NCBI RefSeq assembly: GCF_002863585.1 | Contig: NZ_PGUY01000013.1 | Coordinates: 62,001-126,000, forward strand | From: Peribacillus deserti | GTDB lineage: Bacteria > Bacillota > Bacilli > Bacillales > DSM-1321 | Reading direction: 5' to 3' | DNA: 64,000 nucleotides | Shown here: positions 35,648 to 44,685 of the stretch, piece by piece | Layout of the letters: every line of letters begins with the position of its first letter | How positions within the stretch are numbered: position 1 is the stretch's first letter | Notes under the pieces: model-generated | What the model was told of the DNA's origin: nothing | What the model saw: only the letters and a program-made list of their open reading frames with translations | The model's database searches: none | Position numbers and translations under genes: made by a program

Positions 35648-36334
35648 ATGATAGAAATGTCTGAAGTATATAAAACCTATCCCAATGGAGTTTCGGCCAT
35701 TAATGGGATTTCTGTAAAAATTAATAAAGGCGAGTTTGTTTACGTAGTGGGCCCAAGCGGTGCTGGTAAATCGACTTTTATAAAAATGATGTACCGCGAA
35801 GAAAAGCCCACAAAGGGAAGCATCACGGTTAATGGTATTCAGCTGTCTAAACTGAGAAATACCAAGGTTCCTATTTTCCGCCGTAATTTAGGTGTCGTAT
35901 TCCAGGACTTTAAGCTGCTTCCAACTCTTACGGTTTACGAGAATGTCGCGTTTGCGATGGAGGTTATCGAAGAACATCCAAAGCAAATTAAGAAGCGTGT
36001 TATGGAAGTGCTGGATTTAGTAGGCTTGAAGCACAAGGCGCGTATGGTGCCGACTGAACTTTCAGGCGGGGAGCAGCAGCGTGTTTCGATCGCACGTTCG
36101 ATCGTTAATTCTCCTCAGGTTGTGATTGCTGATGAACCGACTGGTAATCTGGATCCTGAGACGTCATGGGAAATTATGAATATTTTAGAAGAAATCAATA
36201 ATCGCGGGACCACGATTGTAATGGCCACGCATAATCGGGATATTGTAAATAATTTAAAGCGACGCGTAATTGCTATTGATAATGGGAAGATTGTACGTGA
36301 TGAGCAGCGAGGAGAATACGGATATGAGTATTAG
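35648..36334 (+). CDS. ftsE: Cell-division ABC ATPase FtsE
   Basis: 228 residues from ATG 35648 (MIEMSEVYKTYPNG); the ATG at 35642 is too close to GGTGG. Walker A is GPSGAGKST, the Q-loop VVFQDFKLLP, ABC signature LSGGEQQRVSIARS, and Walker B VVIADEPTGNLD. FtsE with FtsX activates peptidoglycan hydrolases at the envelope (CwlO in B. subtilis). It overlaps ftsX by 11 bases. Confidence 0.97.
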   Translation: MIEMSEVYKTYPNGVSAINGISVKINKGEFVYVVGPSGAGKSTFIKMMYREEKPTKGSITVNGIQLSKLRNTKVPIFRRNLGVVFQDFKLLPTLTVYENVAFAMEVIEEHPKQIKKRVMEVLDLVGLKHKARMVPTELSGGEQQRVSIARSIVNSPQVVIADEPTGNLDPETSWEIMNILEEINNRGTTIVMATHNRDIVNNLKRRVIAIDNGKIVRDEQRGEYGYEY

Positions 36335-37217
36335 AACCGTTGGCCGCCACTTTAGAGAGAGCGGAAAGAGTTTAACAAGGAATGGCTGGATGACGTTTGC
36401 ATCCGTCAGTGCGGTAACGGTGACTCTTCTATTGGTTGGCGTATTTTTTGTAATCATGATGAACTTGAACCATATTGCTGAGAACATCCAGAAGGATGTG
36501 GAAATCAGGGTCCATCTTGATCCCGCAGCAGATGATCATAATAAGGATTTAATCGGCAAGAAAATCGAACAAATTTCGGCAGTTGATACGGTTGCTTTCT
36601 CCCCAAAAGAGAAAGAGTTAACGAACCTGATCGATGAGATGGGTGAGGACGGCAAAACGTTTGAACTTTTTGAACAGGATAATCCTCTGAATGATGTGTA
36701 TGTAGTCAAAACAAAGAAACCGACAGACGTCGTTAAAACGGCCAAACAGATCGAAAAATTCCAATATGTTCAATCCGTGAAATATGGACAGGGCTATGTA
36801 GAAAAAATGTTTGATGTAGTGAATGTTGCACGGAACATCGGGATTGTTTTAATCCTTGGTTTATTATTTACCGCAATGTTCCTGATTTCAAACACCATTA
36901 AAATAACAATTGTTGCCAGACGCAGAGAAATCGAGATTATGAGATTAGTAGGAGCCACCAACAGCTTTATCCGCTGGCCTTTCTTCCTTGAGGGAGCTTG
37001 GCTGGGCATACTGGGGTCGATTTTACCGATCGCGTTCATCGCTGTCGCCTACTCCTATATCTATGACTTTGCATCACCAAGAATCAAAATTAAGTTCGTA
37101 GAGCTGCTTCACTTCAATCCATTCATTTGGCAAATATCGCTGATTCTGCTGCTGATAGGTGCAGTGATCGGTGTTTGGGGAAGCTTGATGTCTGTACGTA
37201 AGTTTTTAAAGGTATAA
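36324..37217 (+). CDS. ftsX: Cell-division membrane protein FtsX
   Basis: 297 residues from ATG 36324 (MSIRTVGRHFRESGKSLTRN), after GAGGAG. There are four membrane segments: one at about 22-45, then an extracytoplasmic domain with HLDPAADDHNKDLIGKKIEQI, and three at the C-terminus (IGIVLILGLLFTAMFLISN, GIL­GS region and LILLLIGAVIGVWG). MacB/FtsX-type permease partner of FtsE. Longer in-frame readings from 36270 fall inside ftsE and are rejected. Confidence 0.96.
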   Translation: MSIRTVGRHFRESGKSLTRNGWMTFASVSAVTVTLLLVGVFFVIMMNLNHIAENIQKDVEIRVHLDPAADDHNKDLIGKKIEQISAVDTVAFSPKEKELTNLIDEMGEDGKTFELFEQDNPLNDVYVVKTKKPTDVVKTAKQIEKFQYVQSVKYGQGYVEKMFDVVNVARNIGIVLILGLLFTAMFLISNTIKITIVARRREIEIMRLVGATNSFIRWPFFLEGAWLGILGSILPIAFIAVAYSYIYDFASPRIKIKFVELLHFNPFIWQISLILLLIGAVIGVWGSLMSVRKFLKV

Positions 37218-37222
37218 ATTGC

Positions 37223-37253
37223 AAGGCCGGCATAATGAGTGCCGGTCTTTTTT
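37223..37253 (+). terminator. Intrinsic terminator after ftsX
   Basis: AAGGCCGGC, loop, GCCGGTCTTTTTT. Confidence 0.9.
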
Positions 37254-37490
37254 GTATTCTCCTTCCCCTTGCAGTGGCAGATCATGAATGCCGGGCTAAT
37301 TCCCTTCTGCATTTAGACTCATCATACGCCTCAAGTTCACTTTCTCCATATAGCGCTCTCACAGAACCCGCCGGAAAATTCCCATATAAAACATAATACG
37401 TCCAAGCTCCTCATATATAAATAAGGACAAGTATACGGTTTAGTGATGCGGGCCGAATATCAGGCTTTTTTATAAGAGAGGAGCTTTTTT

Positions 37491-38939
37491 ATGGGGAAAA
37501 AATGGGTGCTGCCGCTATCGGTCGCTCTGTCACTTACGACAGGAGCTGCCGGTGGCGTGTATGCAGGAATTAAGATTAATGAAGGAGATATTACGATTCC
37601 TGGTTTTTCACAAAAGCCTGATGAAAAAATCAATCCAGTTGATGGCAGCTCTTTAACAAAGGTCCATCAGGCGTATCAGCTGATTAAGGAAAATTATGTC
37701 GAAAAGGTAGGAGAAACCCAGCTGGAAGAGGGGGCAATCCAGGGGATGCTTTCTACGTTAAAAGATCCGTATTCAGTCTACATGAATAGGGAAACTGCCG
37801 AGCAGTTTAATGAAGCACTGGATAGCTCCTTTGAAGGAATCGGTACAGAGATTGGTGAGGAAGATGGGAAAGTGATCATTATTTCTCCTTATAAGGATTC
37901 ACCTGCTGAAAAAGCCGGCTTAAAGCCCCGGGATCAGATCATTAAAGTGAATGGCGAGAGTGTGGAAGGGCTGAATTTGTATGATACACGCCTGAAAATC
38001 AGAGGGAAGAAGGGCACCGCCGTAAAGCTGGAAATCAAGCGGGCCGGCGTTTCGAACCCGATTGAGATGAAGATTGTCCGCGATACGATACCGATTGAAA
38101 CCGTGGTTTCCAAAGTGAAGGAGCAGCGCGGCGAGAAAATCGGGTACCTGACGATCACTTCATTCTCCGAACATACCAGCAAGGATTTTAAAAAGGAACT
38201 TACTAAATTAGAAAAGAAGGAGATCAAGGGGCTCATCATTGATGTCCGCGGCAATCCGGGCGGCCTATTATCATCCGTGGAGGAAATTCTAGGGCAGTTT
38301 GTAACGAAAGATAAGCCGTACATTCAAATACAGAACCGAAAAGGCGAAAAGAAAGAATACTATACGACTTTGAAAAAGGAAAAGCCGTATAACGTCGCTG
38401 TACTGATTGACAAGGGAAGTGCTTCAGCCTCAGAAATACTGGCAGGAGCTTTGAATGAGGCAGAAGGCTATCAGCTCATTGGTGAAAGAACGTTCGGTAA
38501 AGGGACCGTACAGCAGGCTGTCCCGATGAATGACGGCAGCAATATCAAGCTGACTCTCTATAAATGGCTGACTCCGGAAGGCAACTGGATTCATAAAAAA
38601 GGGATCGAACCAACGATTGAAATCAGCCAGCCGCAGGCTTTCCAGGCACAACCGCTTAATGTGGAAAAATCCTTCAAAAGAGACAGCAACGACGAGCAGG
38701 TCAAGCATGCACAGGAAATGCTGAAGAGTTTGGGATTTGAGACAGGCAGGGATGATGGATATTATGATAAACAAACCGAAATTGCCGTAAAAGCCTTCCA
38801 GTCGCATAATGGCTTAAAAAAGAGCGGTGTCCTGGACAGTAAAACGGCGAAGGCACTGGCAGACGAAGTGCTTAAATATATCAAAGATGAGAAGCACGAT
38901 CTTCAGCTGCGAATGGCTATGAGTTACTTAACAAAGTAA
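37491..38939 (+). CDS. ctpB: Carboxy-terminal processing protease CtpB
   Basis: 482 residues (B. subtilis 480) after GAGGAG. A signal-anchor spans residues 6-26, a PDZ domain about 105-190 (SSFEGIGTEIG, GLKPRDQIIKVNGESV), and the S41 core about 200-370 with GLIIDVRGNPGGLL. The catalytic triad reads Ser312 (GSASASE), Lys337 (GERTFGKG) and Gln341. A C-terminal peptidoglycan-binding domain follows (VKHAQEMLKSLGF, AVKAFQSHNGLKKSGVLD). In sporulation CtpB cleaves SpoIVFA to trigger sigma-K. In B. subtilis swrA follows; it is absent here. Confidence 0.95.
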   Translation: MGKKWVLPLSVALSLTTGAAGGVYAGIKINEGDITIPGFSQKPDEKINPVDGSSLTKVHQAYQLIKENYVEKVGETQLEEGAIQGMLSTLKDPYSVYMNRETAEQFNEALDSSFEGIGTEIGEEDGKVIIISPYKDSPAEKAGLKPRDQIIKVNGESVEGLNLYDTRLKIRGKKGTAVKLEIKRAGVSNPIEMKIVRDTIPIETVVSKVKEQRGEKIGYLTITSFSEHTSKDFKKELTKLEKKEIKGLIIDVRGNPGGLLSSVEEILGQFVTKDKPYIQIQNRKGEKKEYYTTLKKEKPYNVAVLIDKGSASASEILAGALNEAEGYQLIGERTFGKGTVQQAVPMNDGSNIKLTLYKWLTPEGNWIHKKGIEPTIEISQPQAFQAQPLNVEKSFKRDSNDEQVKHAQEMLKSLGFETGRDDGYYDKQTEIAVKAFQSHNGLKKSGVLDSKTAKALADEVLKYIKDEKHDLQLRMAMSYLTK

Positions 38940-38941
38940 TG

Positions 38942-38973
38942 AAGAATCCTCCCGGAAATTGGGAGGATTTTTT
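38942..38973 (+). terminator. Intrinsic terminator after ctpB
   Basis: AATCCTCCC, loop, GGGAGGATTTTTT. Confidence 0.92.
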
Positions 38974-38986
38974 GGATTCGAATGTG

Positions 38987-39070
38987 ACAGCGGATTTATT
39001 ACCAGCAACGGCGGAAAAATCTACAATTACGGCGGAATTCTCCAGCGTGTCTGACTTCAGTGTCCACAAA
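38987..39070. repeat. Tandem array, 21-bp period, core ACGGCGGA
   Basis: Three clear units start at 38987 (ACAGCGGATTTATT), 39008 (ACGGCGGAAAAATC) and 39029 (ACGGCGGAATTCTC), with a fourth degenerate one at 39050. A relic GGGACATTCCCC palindrome follows at 39107. An open frame across it (38939-39121) has no ribosome site and is not called. Confidence 0.75.
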
Positions 39071-39138
39071 GACAGCTTAGCATACCCCATTTCACCTCTG
39101 GATATAGGGACATTCCCCTAAAAAAATTTCAGCCCTAT

Positions 39139-39164
39139 ATAATTTGCTTCTTTTCTGCCGATAT
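39139..39164 (+). promoter_or_regulatory. Sigma-D promoter of the chemoreceptor gene
   Basis: ATAA (39139-39142), 14 bases, GCCGATAT (39157-39164), a perfect sigma-D -10 element; 35 bases before the start codon. Confidence 0.78.
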
Positions 39165-39198
39165 CATTAAAAATAGGGTTTATTTAGGGGGAGCACCA

Positions 39199-40956
39199 GT
39201 GTTCAACAGGATTTCGACAAAAATGATTCTCGCTGTTACATTATTAGCAATATTAGCAACGGGGAGCTTAGGCACGATCAGTTATTATTTTGCAAAAGAA
39301 GAGTTAGTGAGGAGCGGCGAATTAGATCTTCAGCATATCGTGAATACGTCTATCGCTACACTTGAAGAATTAAACAATCAGGTGGAGAATGGAACTCTCA
39401 CGCTTGATGAAGCACAGGAAAAGGCTAGAGAAATTCTGGTTGGTCCAGCTGTGGTGAAAGATGGTGCAAAGACATACGACTATACAAAGTCAGCTTTTGT
39501 TTACAAATCAGACGGCTACTTGATGGCTTATGATTCACAGTATAATGCCCGGCTTCATCCTATTATTCCAATCGGGGAAAATAAAAAGGACGTTGTAAAT
39601 TCGAAGGGCCAGCATGTTGTTAAAAATATTGTAAAGCTGGCTAAGGCTAAAGATCCGAGTGACCGCTATTACTCATATAGCTGGAAGAATACAGGCGAAA
39701 AGAATGAAAGAGATAAAATAGTTTATTTAAGCTACTATGCACCATGGGATTGGAATATCGGGATGGGGGCTTATGAGGAAGAATTTTATGCTTCGCTTGA
39801 TAAGCTTAAATGGATTGTAGGAATAACGTCACTTGTGATTACGGCACTTGGTGCTTTCTTCTTTTATCTGGGGGCAAGAAGTAAATTTAACATATTGAAG
39901 CAAGTGACACAGGCATCTTTAGACATTTCAGAAGGGATCCTTAAAGAAAGGGATCTTCCGGAATCTGCCGATGAAATAGGCCAGCTGAGCAAAGGGTTCA
40001 ATAAGATGACTCACCAATTACGGAGTATCATTACAAACATACAGGAAATGAGTGAGAAAGTTTCTAATTCCTCATTAGAGCTTTCGGCCCTATCTGAAGA
40101 AACCTCTGCCACTAGCGAGGAAGTCAGCAAAGCAATTAATGAGATTACTAGAGGAACTGTTGCCCAGGCTTCTGACATCGAAACAACGAGCCAGAGAACA
40201 GATGCCCTGGTAGCTGCCATCAATCAAATCAATGAGCAGAACAAAAAAATGATTATGCTGACAGAGGAATCTTCCAGCTCTATTGCAGTGGGAAAAGAAA
40301 AAGTTGTTTTCCTGCAGGAATCAAACCAGGAATCGATGAATTCTGGTGAAAAAGTCAGTATAGGAATTACCCAGCTATATAACCGGATTAGAGATATATC
40401 TACCATTCTGACAACAATAGACAGCATCTCAAAACAAACTAACTTATTAGCCCTGAATGCAAGCATAGAAGCAGCTAGAGCCGGAGAATATGGAAAAGGA
40501 TTTGCCGTTGTCGCCGAGGAAGTCCGCAAACTCGCAGAGCAGACTAATGGCGCAACTGCCGAAATCAATTCCATGATTGAAAAGATAGAGATGGATACCG
40601 AAAATATCGTAATGACAATGGCCGGTTCAGCAGATATCTCCAAAAACTTAAATCAGGCTGTAAGCGAGACTGAAGGCCAATTTAACCTTATATCGGATTC
40701 TATGCACCAGATTCTGGCTGCCATCAACAAGATGGGCGAAGAAGTAACGCTGGTTACGGAAAACGGTAATGATATTATGGGAGCCATTCAAAATATAACT
40801 GCTGTTGCAGAAGAAACGGCTGCTTCTTCTGAAGAAATCATGGCGTCTGTAGATGAGCAGGTAGGAGTGATCAGCACGATTGCTGCTTCAGCGGAGAATT
40901 TGACCTTATTATCTGAGAAGCTTAACCAAATCAGTGAGCAATTCACCATTGAATGA
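39199..40956 (+). CDS. Methyl-accepting chemotaxis protein with Cache sensor
   Basis: 585 residues from GTG 39199 after AGGGGGAG. Membrane segment 1 is about 9-30. The extracellular sensor (about 31-203) is a single Cache-type domain ([36 protein letters not shown], characteristic of sCache_2). Segment 2 is about 205-226. A HAMP region ([19 protein letters not shown]) leads to a long signalling coiled coil with the kinase-contact tip [20 protein letters not shown]. This type usually binds small organic acids; the ligand is unknown. It lies in the block that separates ctpB from minJ. Confidence 0.93.
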   Translation: MFNRISTKMILAVTLLAILATGSLGTISYYFAKEELVRSGELDLQHIVNTSIATLEELNNQVENGTLTLDEAQEKAREILVGPAVVKDGAKTYDYTKSAFVYKSDGYLMAYDSQYNARLHPIIPIGENKKDVVNSKGQHVVKNIVKLAKAKDPSDRYYSYSWKNTGEKNERDKIVYLSYYAPWDWNIGMGAYEEEFYASLDKLKWIVGITSLVITALGAFFFYLGARSKFNILKQVTQASLDISEGILKERDLPESADEIGQLSKGFNKMTHQLRSIITNIQEMSEKVSNSSLELSALSEETSATSEEVSKAINEITRGTVAQASDIETTSQRTDALVAAINQINEQNKKMIMLTEESSSSIAVGKEKVVFLQESNQESMNSGEKVSIGITQLYNRIRDISTILTTIDSISKQTNLLALNASIEAARAGEYGKGFAVVAEEVRKLAEQTNGATAEINSMIEKIEMDTENIVMTMAGSADISKNLNQAVSETEGQFNLISDSMHQILAAINKMGEEVTLVTENGNDIMGAIQNITAVAEETAASSEEIMASVDEQVGVISTIAASAENLTLLSEKLNQISEQFTIE

Positions 40957-40980
40957 TTACCATCAAGAATATAGTAAGAA

Positions 40981-41028
40981 GGTCCTTGGACAGGCTGACT
41001 TCATGTTGGTCTGCTCAAGGACCTTTTT
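40981..41028 (+). terminator. Intrinsic terminator after the chemoreceptor
   Basis: GGTCCTTG at 40981-40988 pairs with CAAGGACC at 41016-41023, then TTTTT; an inner partial stem (AGACC-like) lies in the loop. Confidence 0.82.
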
Positions 41029-41088
41029 GCTGGGGATGTGTGATCTGCAAAAAAGTAAATATTTCCCTCCACCTTTTTTCAAAAACTT

Positions 41089-41116
41089 TGAAACCTTTTA
41101 ACACTCGCTCCGTATA
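41089..41116 (+). promoter_or_regulatory. ECF-type (sigma-W/M/X) promoter of the ter operon
   Basis: TGAAAC (41089-41094), 16 bases, CGTATA (41111-41116), a textbook envelope-stress ECF promoter. B. subtilis yceCDEFGH is under ECF factors and sigma-B. Confidence 0.88.
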
Positions 41117-41262
41117 TAGTAGGCGGGATGCCCGTACTACTGGTTCTAAGAAGAGCTTTAAGGTTAATTGGAACTGTAGGTTATATTTGGAACTAGTTGT
41201 CCGGAAATGTTAAAATTTAATAGAAATTCAAGTATGTCATTGTTTAAGGGAGAGTGCAGGAA

Positions 41263-41859
41263 ATGGCCATTTCATTACAAAAAGGGCAAAAAATTGACCT
41301 GACTAAGGGCCGGGCCGGTTTAACTAATATTACGGTTGGTTTAGGCTGGGATCCGGTGAAAAAGGGAGGCCTGTTCGGAGGGCTTTTAGGCGGAGGAGCA
41401 GATGTTGACTGTGATGCATCCGTTCTTATGCTGGATGAGAATGACAAGCTGTCTGATCCGAAGGACCTGATTTACTTTGGCAACAAAACTAGTAAAGACC
41501 GCAGCGTTAAACACTCAGGTGACAACTTGACCGGTGCAGGCGAAGGTGATGATGAGCAAATCACTGTTGATCTGCGAAATGTGCCTGCGAATGTACATAA
41601 GCTGCTTTTTGTAGTGAACATTTATCAGGCAAAACAGAGAAAACAGCATTTCGGTATGATCCAAAACGCATTTATCCGTGTAGTCAACTCCAGCAGCGGG
41701 GAAGAATTAATCAAATTCAATCTGACAGATGATTATTCAGGACTTACTTCCTTATTCCCGGGTGAATTATACCGCCATAATGGCGAGTGGAAGTTCTCGG
41801 CTGTAGGACAAGGCACAAGTGACCTGTCAATCGGGGATATCGCAAACCGTTATCGTTAA
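41263..41859 (+). CDS. yceC: TerD-family stress protein (YceC-like)
   Basis: 198 residues from ATG 41263 (MAISLQKGQKIDLTK). TerD beta-sandwich proteins bind calcium through conserved Asp-rich sites: DVDCDASVLMLDEND and GDNLTGAGEGDDEQI are visible. It differs from the two following paralogues by a glycine-rich insert after GWDP (GGLFGGLLGGGAD), as in B. subtilis YceC. First gene of the operon. GGGAG sits 10 bases before the ATG. The Ter proteins are linked to resistance to tellurite and other envelope or oxidative stress; the mechanism is unknown. Confidence 0.93.
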   Translation: MAISLQKGQKIDLTKGRAGLTNITVGLGWDPVKKGGLFGGLLGGGADVDCDASVLMLDENDKLSDPKDLIYFGNKTSKDRSVKHSGDNLTGAGEGDDEQITVDLRNVPANVHKLLFVVNIYQAKQRKQHFGMIQNAFIRVVNSSSGEELIKFNLTDDYSGLTSLFPGELYRHNGEWKFSAVGQGTSDLSIGDIANRYR

Positions 41860-41940
41860 TCAAGCATTTTTAATGGCTCTTTTTTAAAAGATTGGTGTTT
41901 TTTAATTAGTTCTGGGAACTCATCCTATGTTAAACAGGTT

Positions 41941-42065
41941 GATTGGAACGTAAGGTGCGAGACTCCTGCGGGAGCAGCGGGACAGGTGAGACCCCACAGG
42001 CGAAGCCGAGGAGGCTCAGCGCCCGCCCCGCGGAAAGCGAGCATCCTGTAGTGGAAATCACCTCC
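41941..42065. repeat. Long GC-rich Bacillus intergenic repeat (copy A)
   Basis: A 110-125 base block of high GC in AT-rich surroundings. Recognisable segments are GCGAGACTCCTGCGGGAGCA, GTGAGACCCCACAGGCG, GCCGAGGAGGCTC and GCGGAAAGCGAGCATCCTG. I know this sequence as a common high-copy intergenic repeat in many Bacillus-group genomes. It is rich in small inverted repeats (CTCCTGCGGGAG) and is not coding. Confidence 0.85.
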
Positions 42066-42155
42066 TTGTTCAATAACAACAAAGTTTGCGAAAACAGCCT
42101 TTTTAATAAAAGCCTATGTTTAAGTTCATTGTAGAGTTGGGCACTATGTTAATCT

Positions 42156-42275
42156 TCACTGCAGGTGTGGGATTATGTGACAGGGAAGACCCCCCCGGCG
42201 TATAGGCGCCGGTTAGGCTCCCCGGACCGCCTGCGGAAAGCGGGCGCCCTTCGCTGCAATCAAGAGGAAATTTAA
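42156..42275. repeat. GC-rich Bacillus intergenic repeat (copy B, diverged)
   Basis: Shares the end GCGGAAAGCGGGCGCCCTTC with copy A and a similar GACCCC...AGGCTCCCC layout, but the middle (CCGGCGTATAGGCGCCGG) is a different perfect hairpin. It lies 90 bases after copy A, directly before yceD. Confidence 0.75.
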
Positions 42276-42316
42276 TAGAACAAATAAAAAAATTATAATA
42301 AAGCGAGGTTATATTA

Positions 42317-42895
42317 ATGGCAATTTCTTTATCAAAAGGACAAAAAGTAGATCTTACAAAATCTAACCCAGGGCTTCAAAACATCGTTGTAGGCTTAGGC
42401 TGGGATGTAAATAAGTACGATGGAGGGAATGATTTCGATCTTGACTCTTCAGTATTCCTTTTAAATGCTTCTGGCAAATGTGATTCTGAAAAAGATTTCA
42501 TTTTCTTCAATAATCTTGTTGGAGCAAACGGTGCCGTTGAACATACGGGCGACAACCTAACTGGAGACGGTGATGGGGATGATGAGCAGGTTAAGATCAA
42601 CCTTTCTCAGGTTCCTGCCAATATTGAAAAAATCACTTTCACAATTACAATCCACGAAGCTGAAGCACGCAACCAGAACTTCGGCCAGGTATCTAATGCA
42701 TTTGCCCGCATTTTTAACCCGGCAAACGGTGAAGAGCTGATCCGTTATGATTTAGGAGAAGACTTCTCTATTGAAACAGCTGTTGTTGTTGGAGAATTAT
42801 ACCGTCATAATGGCGAGTGGAAATTCAACGCAATCGGAAGCGGCTACCAGGGCGGACTTGCTTCACTTGTACGCGATTATGGATTAAACGTTTAA
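42317..42895 (+). CDS. yceD: TerD-family stress protein (YceD-like)
   Basis: 192 residues starting [20 protein letters not shown] after AGCGAGG. Calcium-binding acidic motifs are [15 protein letters not shown] and [37 protein letters not shown] and [20 protein letters not shown] are TerD signatures. The lack of the Gly-rich insert distinguishes it from YceC. It is separated from yceC by 457 bases filled with the two repeats. Confidence 0.94.
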   Translation: MAISLSKGQKVDLTKSNPGLQNIVVGLGWDVNKYDGGNDFDLDSSVFLLNASGKCDSEKDFIFFNNLVGANGAVEHTGDNLTGDGDGDDEQVKINLSQVPANIEKITFTITIHEAEARNQNFGQVSNAFARIFNPANGEELIRYDLGEDFSIETAVVVGELYRHNGEWKFNAIGSGYQGGLASLVRDYGLNV

Positions 42896-43013
42896 TACTT
42901 GTAAACATGTTGCGGGGCGGAATCTGCTGGGAGCGGGTTCCGCCTTGTTGGAAAACAAAAGCATCTTCTCTTTGATAAAAAACAATTGTAATATAATGTA
43001 TGGGGTGAAGAAT

Positions 43014-43592
43014 ATGGCGATTCAATTAGCGAAAGGCCAGCGTATTGATTTAACCAAAACCAACCCTGGCCTTACAAAAGCGATCATTGGGTTAGGCTGG
43101 GATACCAATAAGTACTCAGGCGGTTCTGCTTTTGACCTTGATGCGTCAGCGTTTTTGGCTAACGATCAGGGAAAGGTACAAGATGATTTAGAATTTGTAT
43201 TCTACAATAACTTAAAAAGCCCCACAGGTGCAGTTGAGCATACCGGGGATAACCGGACTGGTGAAGGTGACGGAGACGACGAGCAAATCGTGGTGGACTT
43301 CTCCCTGCTGCCTGCGCACGTCACAAAAATCGGCATTGCCGTAACGATTCATGATGCAGATGCGAGAAAACAAAACTTCGGTCAGGTTTCTAATGCGTTT
43401 GTCCGTGTTGTAAATCCAGAGAATGATGAAGAGATTCTGCGTTACGACCTTGGGGAAGATTTTTCGATTGAAACAGCTGTTGTCATCTGTGAACTATATA
43501 AACACGGTTCAGACTGGAAATTTAACGCGATTGGCAGCGGATTTTCAGGCGGATTGGCCGACCTTTGCCGCAACTATGGTTTAGAAGTTTAA
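43014..43592 (+). CDS. yceE: TerD-family stress protein (YceE-like)
   Basis: 192 residues from ATG 43014 ([20 protein letters not shown]), with GGGGTGA before it; an in-frame ATG at 42945 would add 23 unlike residues. Third TerD paralogue, with [34 protein letters not shown] and [24 protein letters not shown] (shown as two motifs: [20 protein letters not shown]). A hairpin GGCGGAA/TTCCGCC without a T-run lies between it and yceD. Confidence 0.94.
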   Translation: MAIQLAKGQRIDLTKTNPGLTKAIIGLGWDTNKYSGGSAFDLDASAFLANDQGKVQDDLEFVFYNNLKSPTGAVEHTGDNRTGEGDGDDEQIVVDFSLLPAHVTKIGIAVTIHDADARKQNFGQVSNAFVRVVNPENDEEILRYDLGEDFSIETAVVICELYKHGSDWKFNAIGSGFSGGLADLCRNYGLEV

Positions 43593-43769
43593 CTTGTTTC
43601 GTTGATTCGTGGTAAATCGAGCAAAATCCTCTTAACTGGAACGACATTGTGGAATATAAAACCCCTTATCTACTAAACTAGTCAAAAACTATACAGGCGT
43701 TTAGAAATGAATCAGCCTATAATTAGAAAAATAAGCTGCGAGCCTGTATTAGAAGGAGAATTTTACTAA

Positions 43770-44510
43770 ATGGAATTTATACAAGATTTATTATCAAGTT
43801 ATGGATCGTTTTTCTCTTGGGATGCGATTAAAACGGTATTATCTGACCCGGCAGCATGGGGTGTCATCGGTACCCTGATTATTCTTGAAGGCCTTTTATC
43901 TGCAGATAATGCATTAGTTTTAGCCGTCATGGTTAAACACCTTCCGAAGAAAGAACAAAAAAGAGCTTTATTTTACGGGATTTTAGGAGCGTATTTATTC
44001 CGTTTCCTGGCTATCGGTTTAGGTGTATTCTTAATTAAAATCACCTGGATTAAAATTGCCGGCGGTTTATATCTGCTCTGGCTTGCCGTTTCCTACTTTA
44101 TTAAGAAAAATAAAGAAGACGGAGAAGAAGAAGTCAAAAACAAGCCAATGGGCTTCTGGAGAACCGTTCTTTCGGTTGAAATCATGGACATTGCCTTCAG
44201 TATCGACAGCGTAATCGCTGCGTTCGGTGTATCCGATCAAATCTGGGTTCTTTTCCTTGGCGGTATTCTTGGGGTCCTTATGATGCGCGGTGTCGCACAG
44301 GTATTCCTTGCCCTTATTGAGAGAGTTCCAGAATTTGAAACAACAGCCTTTGTTATGATAGCATTGATTGGTATCAAGATGATCGCAAGCCCTTGGTTCC
44401 ACGTTGAAGAGCTAGTATTCTTCAGTCTTCTTATCGCTGTGTTCCTAAGCACGTTCATTGTACACAAAATCAGGAAGAACAGATCCAAATCGTCTGAAGT
44501 CAGCAAGTAA
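43770..44510 (+). CDS. yceF: TerC-family integral membrane protein (YceF)
   Basis: 246 residues with seven or so membrane segments. TerC signature motifs are EGLLSADNALVLAVMVKHLP near residue 30-50 and the repeat VEIMDIAFSIDSVIAAFGV near 135. Both carry the conserved acidic residue within the membrane (SADNAL, FSIDSV). TerC proteins are linked to metal (Mn) export at the membrane and to metalation of secreted proteins in Bacillus. GAAGGAG precedes the ATG. Confidence 0.94.
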   Translation: MEFIQDLLSSYGSFFSWDAIKTVLSDPAAWGVIGTLIILEGLLSADNALVLAVMVKHLPKKEQKRALFYGILGAYLFRFLAIGLGVFLIKITWIKIAGGLYLLWLAVSYFIKKNKEDGEEEVKNKPMGFWRTVLSVEIMDIAFSIDSVIAAFGVSDQIWVLFLGGILGVLMMRGVAQVFLALIERVPEFETTAFVMIALIGIKMIASPWFHVEELVFFSLLIAVFLSTFIVHKIRKNRSKSSEVSK

Positions 44511-44685
44511 GCATGGTTTATACAGGAGGGAAGAAACGACATTGTCTCTTTCCTCTTTTTTATTTATATCTATTGTAAAATTTTAGTAGTTTGCTGGTTG
44601 TGTATTGGGTAGTGAGTATATAATATTTTGGTAAAACTTATACATTTACCGCATAGTAGATGATTAGACCAGGAGGTATGTGCCG

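Noticed and set aside
38939-39121. 60-residue ORF after ctpB
   Set aside because: It reads through the ctpB terminator, the 21-bp array and a palindrome relic; the apparent protein is a by-product of the repeats.
41943-42134. 63-residue ORF in copy A of the GC-rich repeat
   Set aside because: The sequence is a known type of non-coding intergenic repeat; no ribosome site.
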